Assembly: GCA_910577115.1 (NCBI GenBank) | Contig: CAJTMC010000014.1 | Coordinates: 1-64,000, forward strand | Length of the DNA: 64,000 nucleotides | Direction: 5' to 3' | From: an uncultured Lachnospiraceae bacterium | GTDB taxonomy: Bacteria; Bacillota; Clostridia; Lachnospirales; Lachnospiraceae | Shown here: piece after piece, positions 8,302 through 17,003 of the stretch | Position numbering within the stretch: the first letter of the stretch is position 1 | How the letters are laid out: every line of letters starts with the position of its first letter | Notes under the pieces: generated by a model | Seen by the model: only the letters and a program-made list of their open reading frames with translations | What the model was told of the DNA's origin: nothing | Database searches by the model: none | Translations under genes and position numbers: made by a program

Positions 8302-8676
8302 TTATATTTCAATGTGAGATTGCGCTAAAAACCGTAAAATTGGGGCAGCCTCCTGCCTTCGATCCAACCGGATCAGGCACAGTGCAGTCAGCCACCGCAC
8401 CCGAATCAGGTAATATCGCTCCATGCCATCGCCTCCCTCAGGATCCAATGTCAGCAACAGCAATACCGTATCCTTTGACGCTGTCACTGCCTATAGGAAC
8501 CCTTTTCGTTCCGCAGCGTTTAATCTGGCAGTACTGCCTAAAAACTGCTCTGCCCGCTTTAGCGGCACCAAGGCACGTTCATACTCTTCCAACAAAAAAA
8601 GACACAGCCCACAGTTAAATGCCGTTGAAGCTGACAAGTGATCCACCCGCCCCGGTTCCAACAGTCCCCTTTCCAT
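8302..8676 (-). pseudogene. TPR-like gene interrupted by an in-frame TAG
   Basis: One reading frame from ATG 8676 to the stop at 8302, interrupted by a single TAG at 8491-8493. Before the stop: FNCGLCLFLLEEYERALVPL and KRAEQFLG, a tetratricopeptide-like helical pair; after it: RVRWLTALCLIRLDRRQEAA, which again looks like a TPR helix. The two halves look like one protein of about 124 residues. The ankyrin gene ends 22 bases upstream. The product of the first half would be 61 residues. Similarity to TPR is by helix pattern only. Confidence 0.55.
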
Positions 8677-8697
8677 TTCCTAAAAAATCCATATCCA

Positions 8698-10929
8698 TTA
8701 CCCTTCCGCACCAGACTCGATTAGCAGCTCCACAATCTGCGGCAGTTGTGCCTGAATTGCATAGGATAGCGCGCTGCCCTGCTGGTTGTCCACAGCATTC
8801 ACATCTGCGCCTTCCAAAATGAGCATTTGGGCAAACTCGCTTTTGCCTTCGATAACTGCATACATCAAAGGAGTGTGTCCTTCCAATGTCTTTGCTTCAA
8901 TGTCAGCGCCTGCCTCAAGCAGCGCTTTTCCCAAAACTACATTCCCTAATATAGCTGCCAAATGCAACGCCGTAACGCCCTTTACATTCGAACAGCCTGC
9001 CGTCGCACCTGCCTCAAGCAACTGCTTTACAATCATCAGATTGGAAGTCCTTGCAGCTATCATAAGCGGCGTTTCTCCTATGTCACTGGCTCTATTGACG
9101 CTGCTCCGATTCCTTTCCAAAAGAAGCTTTACAATTTCAGACTGCCCATATTGGCAGGCATAATGAAGCATTGTAAATCCTTCCCTGTCCGCATCATCCA
9201 TATCGGTTCCCATTAACGGCAGAAATGCCTTTACAAGCTGCTGCTGTTTGGCCACAACAGCATACATAGCCGCTGTCCGTCCGGCATTGTCTTTGATACT
9301 GACATCGACCTTCGGATTCTTAATAAAATTGAGCGCGGCAGCCGTTTTCCCGCTCTGTGCCATAAACATGAGCGGCGTATAGCCACTGTCATCCGTACAG
9401 TTTACGTCTGCCCCGGCTTTTACAAGCAAATTAATAATGGGAAGGATGCCCAATGCCGCCGAAAAATGCAGCGGCATACGGTTTTTCTGATTTCCGACAT
9501 TCGGATCGGCGCCATTGTCAAGCAGCATTTTTACAATTTCAAGCGCATTGTTCTGACAGGCATAAATCAGTGGTGTGCTACACTCCTCATCCCGCTCATT
9601 GATGTCTATGCCGCCACGCTTTAAAATTACCTGTACCGATCGTTTTTGATTATTTTTGCACGCCTGTAGCAGTGTATCAGCTCCCATGAGTTCCAAGGCG
9701 CGGGAATAGCCTTTTTTCGCCGCCATGTCCTCGGCAGTTTTGCCTTCGTTATTTTGGAGCTTATAATCTGCACCCGCCTTCAAAAGCCAAAGTACGGTTT
9801 CCTCTTTCGCTTTCATACATGCATACATCAAGGGCGTGTTGCCGTCATTATCCTGTGCATTGATATCCGCTCCGGCTTCCACAAGCGCCCTTGCCACTTC
9901 CTCCATATCCACCACAGCCTGATGCAGCGGGCGCTTGCCATCATTGCCTATTGCATTTACATCTGCGCCTTTTTTAATTAGTTCCAGCGCAATCGAACGA
10001 TTCTTCTTTGGCGAAATCCCGTCTCCAAACGCAGTGTACCAGAATTTCATGGGAAACAGCGACTTCATCAGTACGGTATATCCTTCCGCATTTGTGAGGT
10101 CTAACTGTCCCAGTAAAGAAATTATTTCCCGTTTATTCGCAAAAATAGGGTGATCGTCTTTAATGCAGTTGCCATAAAATTCGCGAAAAAAATCAACAGG
10201 ATAGAGTACCAGTGAAAAAACAGGCGGATTTCCCTCCGCGTCATAGACTGCTTCATCCGCCCCTGCCGCAATCAGCATACGAACCATATCCACATTTCCG
10301 AACCGGATTGCAAGCGCAAGCGGAGAAACACCGTCTGTCTTCACCTGCATCTCTTTGTCGGTAACAGGTGCGTTACCGGCTGCATTGACATCAAAGCCCC
10401 GTTCAATCAGTATTTTGGCAAGCCTGTTATATCCTCTCATTGCCGCATACATCAAAGGCGTTGCACCATACTTGTCCGTCTTGTCAAGCGGTATCAGATC
10501 GCAAAATCCAACCATATAAACCGCAGTTATTTCGTCTCGTCCCGCTAAAAGAGAAAGCACATTGTCACCGTCTAACGTTTCCGAACAAACATCCGCACCA
10601 AGCCTAATCAATTGCTTAATCACCTCAAGCTTCAATGCCCTGTTTTCCAGCGCATCATCCACATATCTTAGCAGCAGACAGTCATTTCCTGCCAGCTTAT
10701 AGTTGATGTCAAAGCCGTTAGATACTAGAAACTCCACAAATTTGATATTGTTTTCATCCATCTTTAACGCACGTAAAATAATATCAATCAAATCATGCAT
10801 ATCGCTGTCATCATCAAAGTTTATCCGTCCAAGATTTTCTTTCATATACGGAAGCGCTTCGTAACAGTCTGTCGGGCTTCTTTCGCGGCTAAAACAATCT
10901 TCCAGCTTATTTTTCATTTCTGCATTCAT
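8698..10929 (-). CDS. Ankyrin-repeat protein
   Basis: 743 aa from ATG 10929, nine bases after GAGG; the in-frame GTG at 10944 overlaps that ribosome site and is rejected. About 14 clear ankyrin repeats (pattern TPLMYAxxxGxxxxVxxLLxxGADVNxxD) run from near residue 155 to the C-terminus, with two or three degenerate ones before them and an irregular stretch near residues 225-310. No signal peptide, membrane segment or enzyme domain. Ankyrin arrays bind other proteins; in free-living gut bacteria their partners are mostly unknown. It is first in a minus-strand string followed by the TPR remnant and Sel1 gene, three proteins each built only of helical repeats. A promoter lies at 10965-10993. Confidence 0.9.
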   Translation of the reverse strand: MNAEMKNKLEDCFSRERSPTDCYEALPYMKENLGRINFDDDSDMHDLIDIILRALKMDENNIKFVEFLVSNGFDINYKLAGNDCLLLRYVDDALENRALKLEVIKQLIRLGADVCSETLDGDNVLSLLAGRDEITAVYMVGFCDLIPLDKTDKYGATPLMYAAMRGYNRLAKILIERGFDVNAAGNAPVTDKEMQVKTDGVSPLALAIRFGNVDMVRMLIAAGADEAVYDAEGNPPVFSLVLYPVDFFREFYGNCIKDDHPIFANKREIISLLGQLDLTNAEGYTVLMKSLFPMKFWYTAFGDGISPKKNRSIALELIKKGADVNAIGNDGKRPLHQAVVDMEEVARALVEAGADINAQDNDGNTPLMYACMKAKEETVLWLLKAGADYKLQNNEGKTAEDMAAKKGYSRALELMGADTLLQACKNNQKRSVQVILKRGGIDINERDEECSTPLIYACQNNALEIVKMLLDNGADPNVGNQKNRMPLHFSAALGILPIINLLVKAGADVNCTDDSGYTPLMFMAQSGKTAAALNFIKNPKVDVSIKDNAGRTAAMYAVVAKQQQLVKAFLPLMGTDMDDADREGFTMLHYACQYGQSEIVKLLLERNRSSVNRASDIGETPLMIAARTSNLMIVKQLLEAGATAGCSNVKGVTALHLAAILGNVVLGKALLEAGADIEAKTLEGHTPLMYAVIEGKSEFAQMLILEGADVNAVDNQQGSALSYAIQAQLPQIVELLIESGAEG

Positions 10930-10964
10930 TGTTTTATTCCTCACTTTGGCTCAAATTATAATTT

Positions 10965-10993
10965 ATTTTACCACCTTTGCCAGAACAAAACAA
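10965..10993 (-). promoter_or_regulatory. Probable promoter of the ankyrin gene
   Basis: TTGTTT (10988-10993), 17-base spacer, TAAAAT (10965-10970) on the minus strand; the leader to ATG 10929 would be about 30 bases. Two deviations in the -35 box make it moderate. Confidence 0.5.
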
Positions 10994-11040
10994 TTGTTTA
11001 TATGGATTTCGTTGTACTAATGCATAAATAGAATATCGTT

Positions 11041-11544
11041 TTATGAATTAAGCCCTAATTTATTTAAATATTGCAGATTATTAGTGTCCCTTTCAATAAA
11101 AACCGATTTCGGCATTGTCAAAAAGAATTTTTCCATTCCTTCTTTTGTATCAAGTTCTTTAACAGCTTTTATTGTATGATCTATGAAAACAATAATTTCA
11201 TCAAACTTGTTCGAATCGATCTGATATACATTAAAATTTTTAGGTCTCATACCAAAATTCAGAACGCCTTTTCGTTCCATATCGGACAAATCCGTCGCAA
11301 AAAGGCTTGTTACGATTTCTAAATTTACCCATTCGCCTCTTATATTGCTGCGAGATGACCAAAAGCCCAGTTTACACCAAAGGTTAAAGCCTTTCCATTT
11401 CAATTCTTTTTTTGATTTTAAATATTGGATTTCTTTTCCATGATAGTACCGACCAATTTCATTACAGACTGCTTGAAAGATATCTTTGGTCGGAACGTAT
11501 GGAGACTTTGAATAAAGAATACTATCATTTTCCTATTTCCACAT
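11041..11544 (-). pseudogene. Uncharacterised gene with stop at codon 4
   Basis: A good ribosome site (GAGG, ten bases) precedes ATG 11544, but codon 4 is TAG (11533-11535). The same frame then stays open for 163 codons to the stop at 11041, with coherent sequence from SKSPYVPTKDIFQAVCNEI through LKWKGFNLWCKLGFWSS, RGEWVNLEI and MRPKNFNVYQID. Restoring codon 4 would give a 167-aa soluble protein. Between the TAG and a poor in-frame TTG at 11403 there is no ATG, GTG or TTG, so re-initiation is unlikely. I do not recognise the family with confidence; small proteins with GFWSSxSNxxGE sequences occur in accessory regions of clostridia. Either a recent nonsense mutation or a sequencing error. Confidence 0.6.
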
Positions 11545-11699
11545 TTTAATACATCCTCTTTTGAATTTTATTACAATCACCCAGTTTTTTGGAAGGTGGA
11601 GATAAATGCATTGTCCTGATTTTTTTGTTTTCTGATTAATTTTACTATACATGATGCAAGAACAGCTCCTACCGAGAAATATTTCCCGCCTTATGCCAA

Positions 11700-12563
11700 T
11701 CATGCCATAATAATATTTCGTATCGCGTCATAAATCTTCTTTGCCGTATACGGCTTATTCATAATATACAAATGAATCCCATCCACATCATGCGCCAGCA
11801 AATCAATCACTTGGTCAATCGCATAAGCAATTCCAGCATCACGCAAAGCCGTCGGATTTTGCTCATACCGATCCATAATCCGCATAAATTTTTTCGGAAG
11901 CCTGATTCCGCACATTTTTACCATACGCTCTACAGACTTTCTGTTTGTCACAGGCATAATTCCTGCCTGTATCGGAATACTGATTCCTGCTGCCTGCGTC
12001 TGCTCAAAAAAGCGGTAAAAGTCCTCATTGTCAAGGAAAAACTGTGTAATAAGCTGGCTTGCCCCCGCATCAGCTTTTCGCTTTAAATGCGCAATATCCT
12101 TTGCAATACTGTCACATTCCGGATGCCCCTCCGGATAACACGCCGCAAGAATGTTTAAATCGCTATGCTCGCGAATATAAGCCACCAGTTCATCCGCATA
12201 TTGAAAATCTCCCGTCGGAACAGTATCCGGCATCACATCGCCCCGCAGTGCAAGCACATTTTCAATCCCGTTTTCTTTCAGCTCGCCGATAATCCGAAGC
12301 ACTTCCTGTTTAGAAAGATCGATGCCTCTTAAATGCGCAACACTCTCTATTTTGTATTGGTGTTTTACGGCTGTTGCAATCTCCAGCGTTTTTGCGCAGT
12401 TTGTTCCGCCGCCTGCCCCATAAGTCACACTGATAAAATCGGGCGCAACCTCCTTTAAACCGTCTAGCGCCTCATAAATTGTATGCGCGTCATCCGCGGT
12501 TTTCGGTGGAAAAACCTCATAGGATAACACTGTTTTTTCTTTGAATAATTCTGATGTTTTCAT
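11700..12563 (-). CDS. metF: Methylenetetrahydrofolate reductase
   Basis: 287 aa, the usual length of bacterial MetF, an FAD enzyme that makes 5-methyl-THF for methionine synthesis. Signature segments: YEVFPPKT near residues 15-22 (with the catalytic Glu), SVTYGAGGGT, VAHLRGID, VLALRGD, YPEGHPE, ITQFFLDNEDFYRF and AGIMPVTN. GGAGG lies seven bases before the ATG. In acetogenic relatives metF sits beside acetyl-CoA-pathway genes; no such neighbours are present here, so a role in methionine supply is more likely. No SAM or T-box leader is visible in the 90 bases upstream. Confidence 0.95.
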   Translation of the reverse strand: MKTSELFKEKTVLSYEVFPPKTADDAHTIYEALDGLKEVAPDFISVTYGAGGGTNCAKTLEIATAVKHQYKIESVAHLRGIDLSKQEVLRIIGELKENGIENVLALRGDVMPDTVPTGDFQYADELVAYIREHSDLNILAACYPEGHPECDSIAKDIAHLKRKADAGASQLITQFFLDNEDFYRFFEQTQAAGISIPIQAGIMPVTNRKSVERMVKMCGIRLPKKFMRIMDRYEQNPTALRDAGIAYAIDQVIDLLAHDVDGIHLYIMNKPYTAKKIYDAIRNIIMA

Positions 12564-12676
12564 CTTTCGCCTCCATATTTAATAAAAATTATAAACTAAC
12601 GGAATCCATTTTCCGCTTATAATCATACCTGTATTTTTTATTTTACCATATTCAACAGCATAATTCCATGAAAAAC

Positions 12677-12711
12677 AAAAAACGAGACCTTTGTATAAAA
12701 AGTCCCGTTTC
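12677..12711 (-). terminator. Terminator after the spore coat gene
   Basis: On the minus strand AAACGGGAC pairs with GTCTCGTTT around a 13-base loop, followed by T6. It lies 25 bases after the stop of the coat gene. Confidence 0.75.
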
Positions 12712-12736
12712 AACAAATATTGTAAATGAATTCTTT

Positions 12737-13195
12737 TTATGCCATACCATTCGCCGTTTTATACTTATACAGCATCTCCGCGTGGTTCTGCTCCTCGATC
12801 TGAATGTCTGCCAAAAGCTTGCGCAGTGCCGCATCTGCAAACTTAAATACATTCGTATTGTACTCAGAAGAAACATACTTCTCCGTTCCGATGCAGTCCG
12901 TTGCCAAAAAGTTGTCTGACTGCTTATCATTGTTCTGCGCCATCGCGTCATATGTTGCCTGTGGCTTATAGTTTGCCCCGTCCGAATCGTTACAGTCGCA
13001 TGAAGGCACGCTTCCATTCAGCACCTGCTCCAATGAGTCGTAATGTTTCTGTTCCTCCTGTTCCAGCTTTCCGAAAAGATTCTTTAACTCCGGATCTTTT
13101 GCCTGCTCCTTATATCTGCGATACTTTTCCACACAGATTTTTTCCTGTGTCTGCAACTCCGTAATAGCATCTTTTTCCTTCTGTTTTAATATCAT
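12737..13195 (-). CDS. Spore coat protein, CotF/ferritin-like
   Basis: 152 aa from ATG 13195, which follows AGGAGG at six bases; longer frames upstream have no site. Begins MILKQKEKDAITELQTQE, then CVEKYRRYKEQAKDPELKNL, FGKLEQEEQKHYDSLEQVLN, a polar linker rich in Asn/Ser/Asp, and a second helical pair (DCIGTEKYVSSEYN, ALRKLLADIQIEEQNHAEML). This is the clostridial CotF-like family (ferritin-like four-helix bundle) deposited on spores and in some species at high abundance during sporulation. Ferritin-type Glu/His pairs (EEQKH, EEQNH) are conserved, so metal binding is possible. It is followed by a terminator. Confidence 0.85.
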   Translation of the reverse strand: MILKQKEKDAITELQTQEKICVEKYRRYKEQAKDPELKNLFGKLEQEEQKHYDSLEQVLNGSVPSCDCNDSDGANYKPQATYDAMAQNNDKQSDNFLATDCIGTEKYVSSEYNTNVFKFADAALRKLLADIQIEEQNHAEMLYKYKTANGMA

Positions 13196-13304
13196 AACAA
13201 TCCTCCTATCCGCAAACAGTACGTTTCTCTCTATTTGCTTTAAAAAAAGGATTGCCTTATTTTGAGAAATTATGCATAATATGGAAAAGATTTTGCAGTA
13301 TGTA

Positions 13305-13877
13305 TCACTGCTCACACCCTAAGCATTTCATAAGATTCTGCATTTGCACAATCCCGCGCTCCTGAGAGGTGATAATCGCATCTAAAACCGGAACTAACTG
13401 CGGACAGATATCATACTTAAGCGCAGTCTTAGCCATTCCTACCGCACCCTCGTGATGCGGTATCATTTCCCGCATAAAATTGCAGTTAATCTGATTGGTC
13501 GCACACGCATTGTTCATTTTGTGAAACATTGTATTCATCACTGCGTTTACCTTGCCCTGATAAACGGAAACCTCTTCCTCCGAATTTTCATATCCGCAGC
13601 AAAAGTCCAGTATTTTATCCATATCTGCAATACTTTTCGTCTGCTCTGTGATAATGCCCGACGCAATATCCTGTATGGATTTGTTTGACGTATAGCGCAG
13701 AATATTTTGCGACATTTCAATTGCCGCTCTGTGGTGCGGTATCATCTGTACAATAAAGTTGTGGGAAATACTGCAATTGAATTCGATACCCGTCATTCCT
13801 CTCATCATTTCATCAAAAATACAGTAAAATTTATCAAGATATGTTACAATACATGGTTCGAAACATTGTCGGTTCAT
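13305..13877 (-). CDS. DUF305 protein, tandem four-helix
   Basis: 190 aa containing two copies of the DUF305 core: FIVQMIPHHRAAIEMSQNIL (near residues 41-60) and NFMREMIPHHEGAVGMAKTAL (near 130-150). The M-I-P-H-H-x-x-A motif with downstream methionines suggests copper or other metal binding; function is unproven. It contains several cysteines (FCCGYEN, MKCLGCEQ). The start is uncertain: the ATG at 13877 has a poor ribosome site, and methionines at residues 24-28 would still keep both domains. There is no signal peptide, unlike most secreted DUF305 proteins. It lies next to the coat gene, which fits the pairing of DUF305 and ferritin-like proteins in spore-formers, but co-function is inference. 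Confidence 0.85.
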   Translation of the reverse strand: MNRQCFEPCIVTYLDKFYCIFDEMMRGMTGIEFNCSISHNFIVQMIPHHRAAIEMSQNILRYTSNKSIQDIASGIITEQTKSIADMDKILDFCCGYENSEEEVSVYQGKVNAVMNTMFHKMNNACATNQINCNFMREMIPHHEGAVGMAKTALKYDICPQLVPVLDAIITSQERGIVQMQNLMKCLGCEQ

Positions 13878-13972
13878 TTATTTTTCCACTCAATTTTTTA
13901 TTATACTATATGCCTATTCCATTTTCTGTTGCTACAAATGACAATCACAAATATCTTTTATCTGAAATAAAC

Positions 13973-14001
13973 TTGTTTTATCCAATTTTTGCCGTTATAA
14001 T
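13973..14001 (+). promoter_or_regulatory. Probable promoter of kduD
   Basis: TTGTTT (13973-13978), 17-base spacer, TATAAT (13996-14001) on the plus strand. The leader to the ATG at 14054 is about 45 bases. Confidence 0.6.
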
Positions 14002-14053
14002 AATAGTATAGTTAAAATCTTTAAACACATATAGAAAGGAATGAATAACTTAT

Positions 14054-14821
14054 ATGACACCAAATTTAAATATGTTTTCATTGGAAGGAAAAACAGCTCT
14101 TGTGACAGGCGCAAATACAGGTTTAGGGCAGGGAATCTGCGTAGCCTATGCAAAAGCAGGTGCCAATGTAATCGGTGTGGCAAGAAGAAGCTGTGAGGAT
14201 ACGGCTGCTAAAATCGTTGATTTTGGAGGAAGCTTCAAAGAAATCATTGCTGATTTATCCGATATCTCTGTAATTCCCCAGATTGTCGAGCAGTCTCAAA
14301 AAGCTTTTGGACGAGTAGATATTCTTGTAAACAACGCAGGTATCATTAAACGGTGTGATGCGGCAGATGTGTCCGTTGAAGATTGGGATTCTGTCATTAA
14401 TATCAATGAAAAGATGGTATTTTTCCTCTCACAGGCATTTGCAAAAGGCTGGCTGGATGACAATAAAGGCGGCAAAATCATTAACATTGCTTCCATGCTG
14501 AGCTATCAGGGCGGAATCCGCGTTCCGGCATACACTGCCAGCAAAAGCGCCATAATTGGCCTTACAAGAGAGCTTGCCAATGAATGGTCTAAGCATAACA
14601 TCAATGTAAACGCCATTGCTCCCGGCTACATGGAAACAAACAATACGGAAAATCTCCGAAAGGACGAGCAGAGAAGCGAGGAAATTTTAGGACGCATTCC
14701 TGCCGGTCGCTGGGGAACACCTGAGGATATCGCAGGCGCTGCTATTTTCCTTGCATCGGAAGCTTCATCGTACGTTCATGGCTTTACACTTGCCGTTGAC
14801 GGGGGATGGCTTGCACGATAA
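14054..14821 (+). CDS. kduD: 2-dehydro-3-deoxy-D-gluconate 5-dehydrogenase
   Basis: 255 aa short-chain dehydrogenase. The NAD-binding TGANTGLGQG is at 18-27, VNNAG at 92-96, catalytic S147, Y160 and K164 (YTASKS), and the C-terminal IPAGRWGTPEDIAG and AVDGGWLAR are those of KduD. The enzyme interconverts 2,5-diketo-3-deoxygluconate and KDG in pectin (galacturonan) breakdown. Assignment within SDRs rests on the opening MFSLEGKTALVTGANTGLGQ and the tail; a related gluconate 5-dehydrogenase is the alternative. No kduI, kdgK or pectinase gene is in the window. It has its own promoter and a bidirectional terminator shared with the convergent FliD-like gene. Confidence 0.85.
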   Translation: MTPNLNMFSLEGKTALVTGANTGLGQGICVAYAKAGANVIGVARRSCEDTAAKIVDFGGSFKEIIADLSDISVIPQIVEQSQKAFGRVDILVNNAGIIKRCDAADVSVEDWDSVININEKMVFFLSQAFAKGWLDDNKGGKIINIASMLSYQGGIRVPAYTASKSAIIGLTRELANEWSKHNINVNAIAPGYMETNNTENLRKDEQRSEEILGRIPAGRWGTPEDIAGAAIFLASEASSYVHGFTLAVDGGWLAR

Positions 14822-14840
14822 AAAATATTTGATACATATA

Positions 14841-14882
14841 AAAAACTGACAACAGTTTTATGACACTGCTGTCAGTTTTTTT
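14841..14882. terminator. Bidirectional terminator between kduD and the FliD-like gene
   Basis: AAAACTGACAACAG pairs with CTGCTGTCAGTTTT (one mismatch), with A and T runs on both sides, 20 bases after the kduD stop and 7 bases after the stop of the convergent gene. Confidence 0.85.
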
Positions 14883-14888
14883 ATGCTG

Positions 14889-15554
14889 TTAACTCCAAAA
14901 ATTATACTTATTGCTGATATAAGAAGAAAAAGAATTGGCATCTTGTCCGTACTGATTTCCCATACTTTCCAGTTCGGCAGTCACACTGTCTGATACATTT
15001 GATGCCAAATACTGCAGCTTCTGGGCAAACTCACTCTTTGCGCCAAACACTGTTTCCAAATCCTCTAACGTGGCATCTTTCAATTTATCCTCATCAAATG
15101 ACATAGTTCCGTCTTTTTCTACGGAAATTCCCAATTTTTCTAATTCTTCACTATTTTTTGAAGCAAGTGACTTTAACATCTGATTGTAACACATGTTGAT
15201 TGTTGATGTATTATTGTCAAGCTGCTTTCTTGTTTCATTGTACTGTTCAATTAACGCCTTTACGGTTTTTATAATCTCTGCCGTACTGCCGCTCTCTTTT
15301 GCCTTTGCAAAAAGACTGTCCCCTTTTTCGTTCGTGAGCGCCTTTGCTGCTTCCTCAAGCGAATCTGCTGCGTCTTCAAGCTTTTCATAAGATTTTTTCT
15401 TTGCTATGTCTGACTTCTGTGTCATGCTGTTTTGCAGACTGCCAAGCAGCGAATTGTTGTCCTTCTTATTAACATAGTTTAAAAGTGATGAATTATTGAC
15501 AGGCAATCCCGTCTTTCTTGCTGTTTCGTTTAACATTTGTGTTGTAATTCTCAT
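14889..15554 (-). CDS. FliD-like (flagellar cap) C-terminal-type protein
   Basis: 221 aa from ATG 15554, seven bases after AGGAGG. It opens MRITTQMLNETARKTGLPVN, then an alpha-helical middle (LEDAADSLEEAAKAL) and a C-terminal half with IKTVKALIEQYNETRKQLDN, ELEKLGISVEKDGTMSFDED and ATLEDLETVFGAKSEFAQKL. The latter resembles the C-terminal region of FliD, in which the phrase (L)GIsvdkdGtL.fDe.kl..al precedes a helical coiled coil. No other flagellar structural gene is in the window. The N-terminal opening is like hook-associated proteins. So it is probably a small filament-associated or hook-associated secreted protein; the exact role is inference. Confidence 0.6.
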   Translation of the reverse strand: MRITTQMLNETARKTGLPVNNSSLLNYVNKKDNNSLLGSLQNSMTQKSDIAKKKSYEKLEDAADSLEEAAKALTNEKGDSLFAKAKESGSTAEIIKTVKALIEQYNETRKQLDNNTSTINMCYNQMLKSLASKNSEELEKLGISVEKDGTMSFDEDKLKDATLEDLETVFGAKSEFAQKLQYLASNVSDSVTAELESMGNQYGQDANSFSSYISNKYNFWS

Positions 15555-15684
15555 TGTCGATTCCTCCTGTTTTTGCCATTTTATACTCAAATCCCTTAAC
15601 TTTGACTTACACTATTTATTTCGGACAGAATACTAAATTTTTAATACCCTTTGCATCATTTGACTATAAGATGACATAAAATGA

Positions 15685-16260
15685 CTACCGAAACACAATT
15701 TCCCCTGTCACATCGTTCATTGATTCTATAATTGCAAGCGATTCCAGCTGTATTCCCTTTGCCCTGATTTCTCTGCCGCCCTTTTGAAATCCCTTCTCTA
15801 TGGCAATTCCAATGCCCTCAACCGCAGCGCCCGCTTTGTCTGCCAATTCTAAAAGTCCCATCAGCGCACAGCCGTTTGCAAGAAAATCATCAATAATTAA
15901 CACATGGTCGTCATGCGTCAAATACTTCTTGGAGACAATCACATCATACATATTGACGTGCGTATAGGACTGTATTTTTGTGCAATAATTGTCATTGTCC
16001 AAGTTGATGCTTTTTGCCTTTTTCGCAAACACAACAGGCACCTCAAACACTTCTGCTGCTATTGCCGCAATACCGATTCCACTTGCCTCTATTGTTAAAA
16101 TTTTATCAATACGTTTACCATCAAAACGTCTTTTCCACTCCATTGCCATTTCCCGAAACAGCTTAACGTCCATTTGATGATTTAAAAAGCTGTCCACTTT
16201 AAGCACATTTCCTGCCCTTACTGCCGCGTCCTTTAAAATCCGTTCCTCTAAAAGCTTCAT
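15685..16260 (-). CDS. xpt: Xanthine phosphoribosyltransferase
   Basis: 191 aa, normal length. Converts xanthine and PRPP to XMP in purine salvage. The PRPP loop VLIIDDFLANG (residues 120-130) is intact, with LTIEASGIG and KAKSINL upstream as in Xpt. Unlike Bacillus xpt there is no purine riboswitch: the gene begins 37 bases after ung and shares its transcript. No pbuX permease follows. Confidence 0.95.
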   Translation of the reverse strand: MKLLEERILKDAAVRAGNVLKVDSFLNHQMDVKLFREMAMEWKRRFDGKRIDKILTIEASGIGIAAIAAEVFEVPVVFAKKAKSINLDNDNYCTKIQSYTHVNMYDVIVSKKYLTHDDHVLIIDDFLANGCALMGLLELADKAGAAVEGIGIAIEKGFQKGGREIRAKGIQLESLAIIESMNDVTGEIVFR

Positions 16261-16297
16261 TTATAACCATGTTCCTCTCATCTGGTGAATGATATAT

Positions 16298-16975
16298 CTA
16301 TATATTTTCTATCTGCCAGTCAATCGGCGTAATGCCGTTCGCTTCCAAAAACGCATTTGCCTGACTAAAATGTTTACAGCCAAAAAAGCCATTATGTGCT
16401 GACAGCGGACTCGGATGTGGCGCTTCAAGAATCTTGTGCTTTGGATTCGTAAGCATCGGCTTTTTTTTCTGCGCCGGTCTTCCCCACAGTAAATATACAA
16501 TTGGTCTGTCCTGCGCATTGACCGCCTGTATCACTGCGTCCGTAAACTGCTCCCAGCCATGTCCCTGATGTGAGTTTGCCTGATGCGCACGTACGGTCAA
16601 AACGGTATTTAAAAGAAGCACTCCCTGATCCGCCCATTTTTTTAAATAACCATTATTTGGTATAAAACAGCCTACATCATCTTGCAGCTCTTTATATATA
16701 TTTTGCAAAGAGGGCGGTATTTTAGGCTGACTCGGAAGCACCGAAAAGCTAAGACCATGTGCCTGATTCACATTGTGATATGGATCCTGTCCTAAAAGCA
16801 GCACCTTTACCTTGCTTAGAGGCGTATAATGAAACGCATTAAAAATATCATCTGCCGGAGGATAAATAACTGCGCTGCTGTATTCGTCCTTCACAAAGGC
16901 AAACAATTCCTTATAATAAGGTTTCCTAAATTCCCCATTGATTGAATCTAACCAATCATTCTCAATCATTGCCAT
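16298..16975 (-). CDS. ung: Uracil-DNA glycosylase
   Basis: 225 aa family-1 enzyme that removes uracil from DNA. The active-site motif GQDPYH is at 62-67 (general base D64) and the DNA-intercalation motif HPSPLSAHNGFFG near 185-197. VLLLNTVLTVRAHQANSHQG is also typical. The ATG follows GGAAG at eight bases. It lies between hisF and xpt in one minus-strand run, so its expression is probably tied to that operon; together with nfo and dut the window carries several parts of the uracil/abasic-site defence. Confidence 0.97.
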   Translation of the reverse strand: MAMIENDWLDSINGEFRKPYYKELFAFVKDEYSSAVIYPPADDIFNAFHYTPLSKVKVLLLGQDPYHNVNQAHGLSFSVLPSQPKIPPSLQNIYKELQDDVGCFIPNNGYLKKWADQGVLLLNTVLTVRAHQANSHQGHGWEQFTDAVIQAVNAQDRPIVYLLWGRPAQKKKPMLTNPKHKILEAPHPSPLSAHNGFFGCKHFSQANAFLEANGITPIDWQIENI

Positions 16976-17003
16976 ACTGTTCTTCCAACCTTTCCTTTGT
17001 ATT

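Noticed and set aside
11403..11403. TTG at 11403 as the start of a 120-aa gene
   Set aside because: The frame is open and coherent for 40 codons upstream, up to a TAG three codons after a well-placed ATG; the TTG has no ribosome site.
196..11544. TAG as a sense codon (pyrrolysine or suppressor use), because several genes in this region have an in-frame TAG
   Set aside because: The affected genes also carry deletions or frameshifts, other genes are intact, and no pyl genes or obvious UAG-reading context are visible; gene decay explains it better.
15661..16297. Purine riboswitch before xpt
   Set aside because: Only 37 bases separate xpt from ung, with no conserved riboswitch core.
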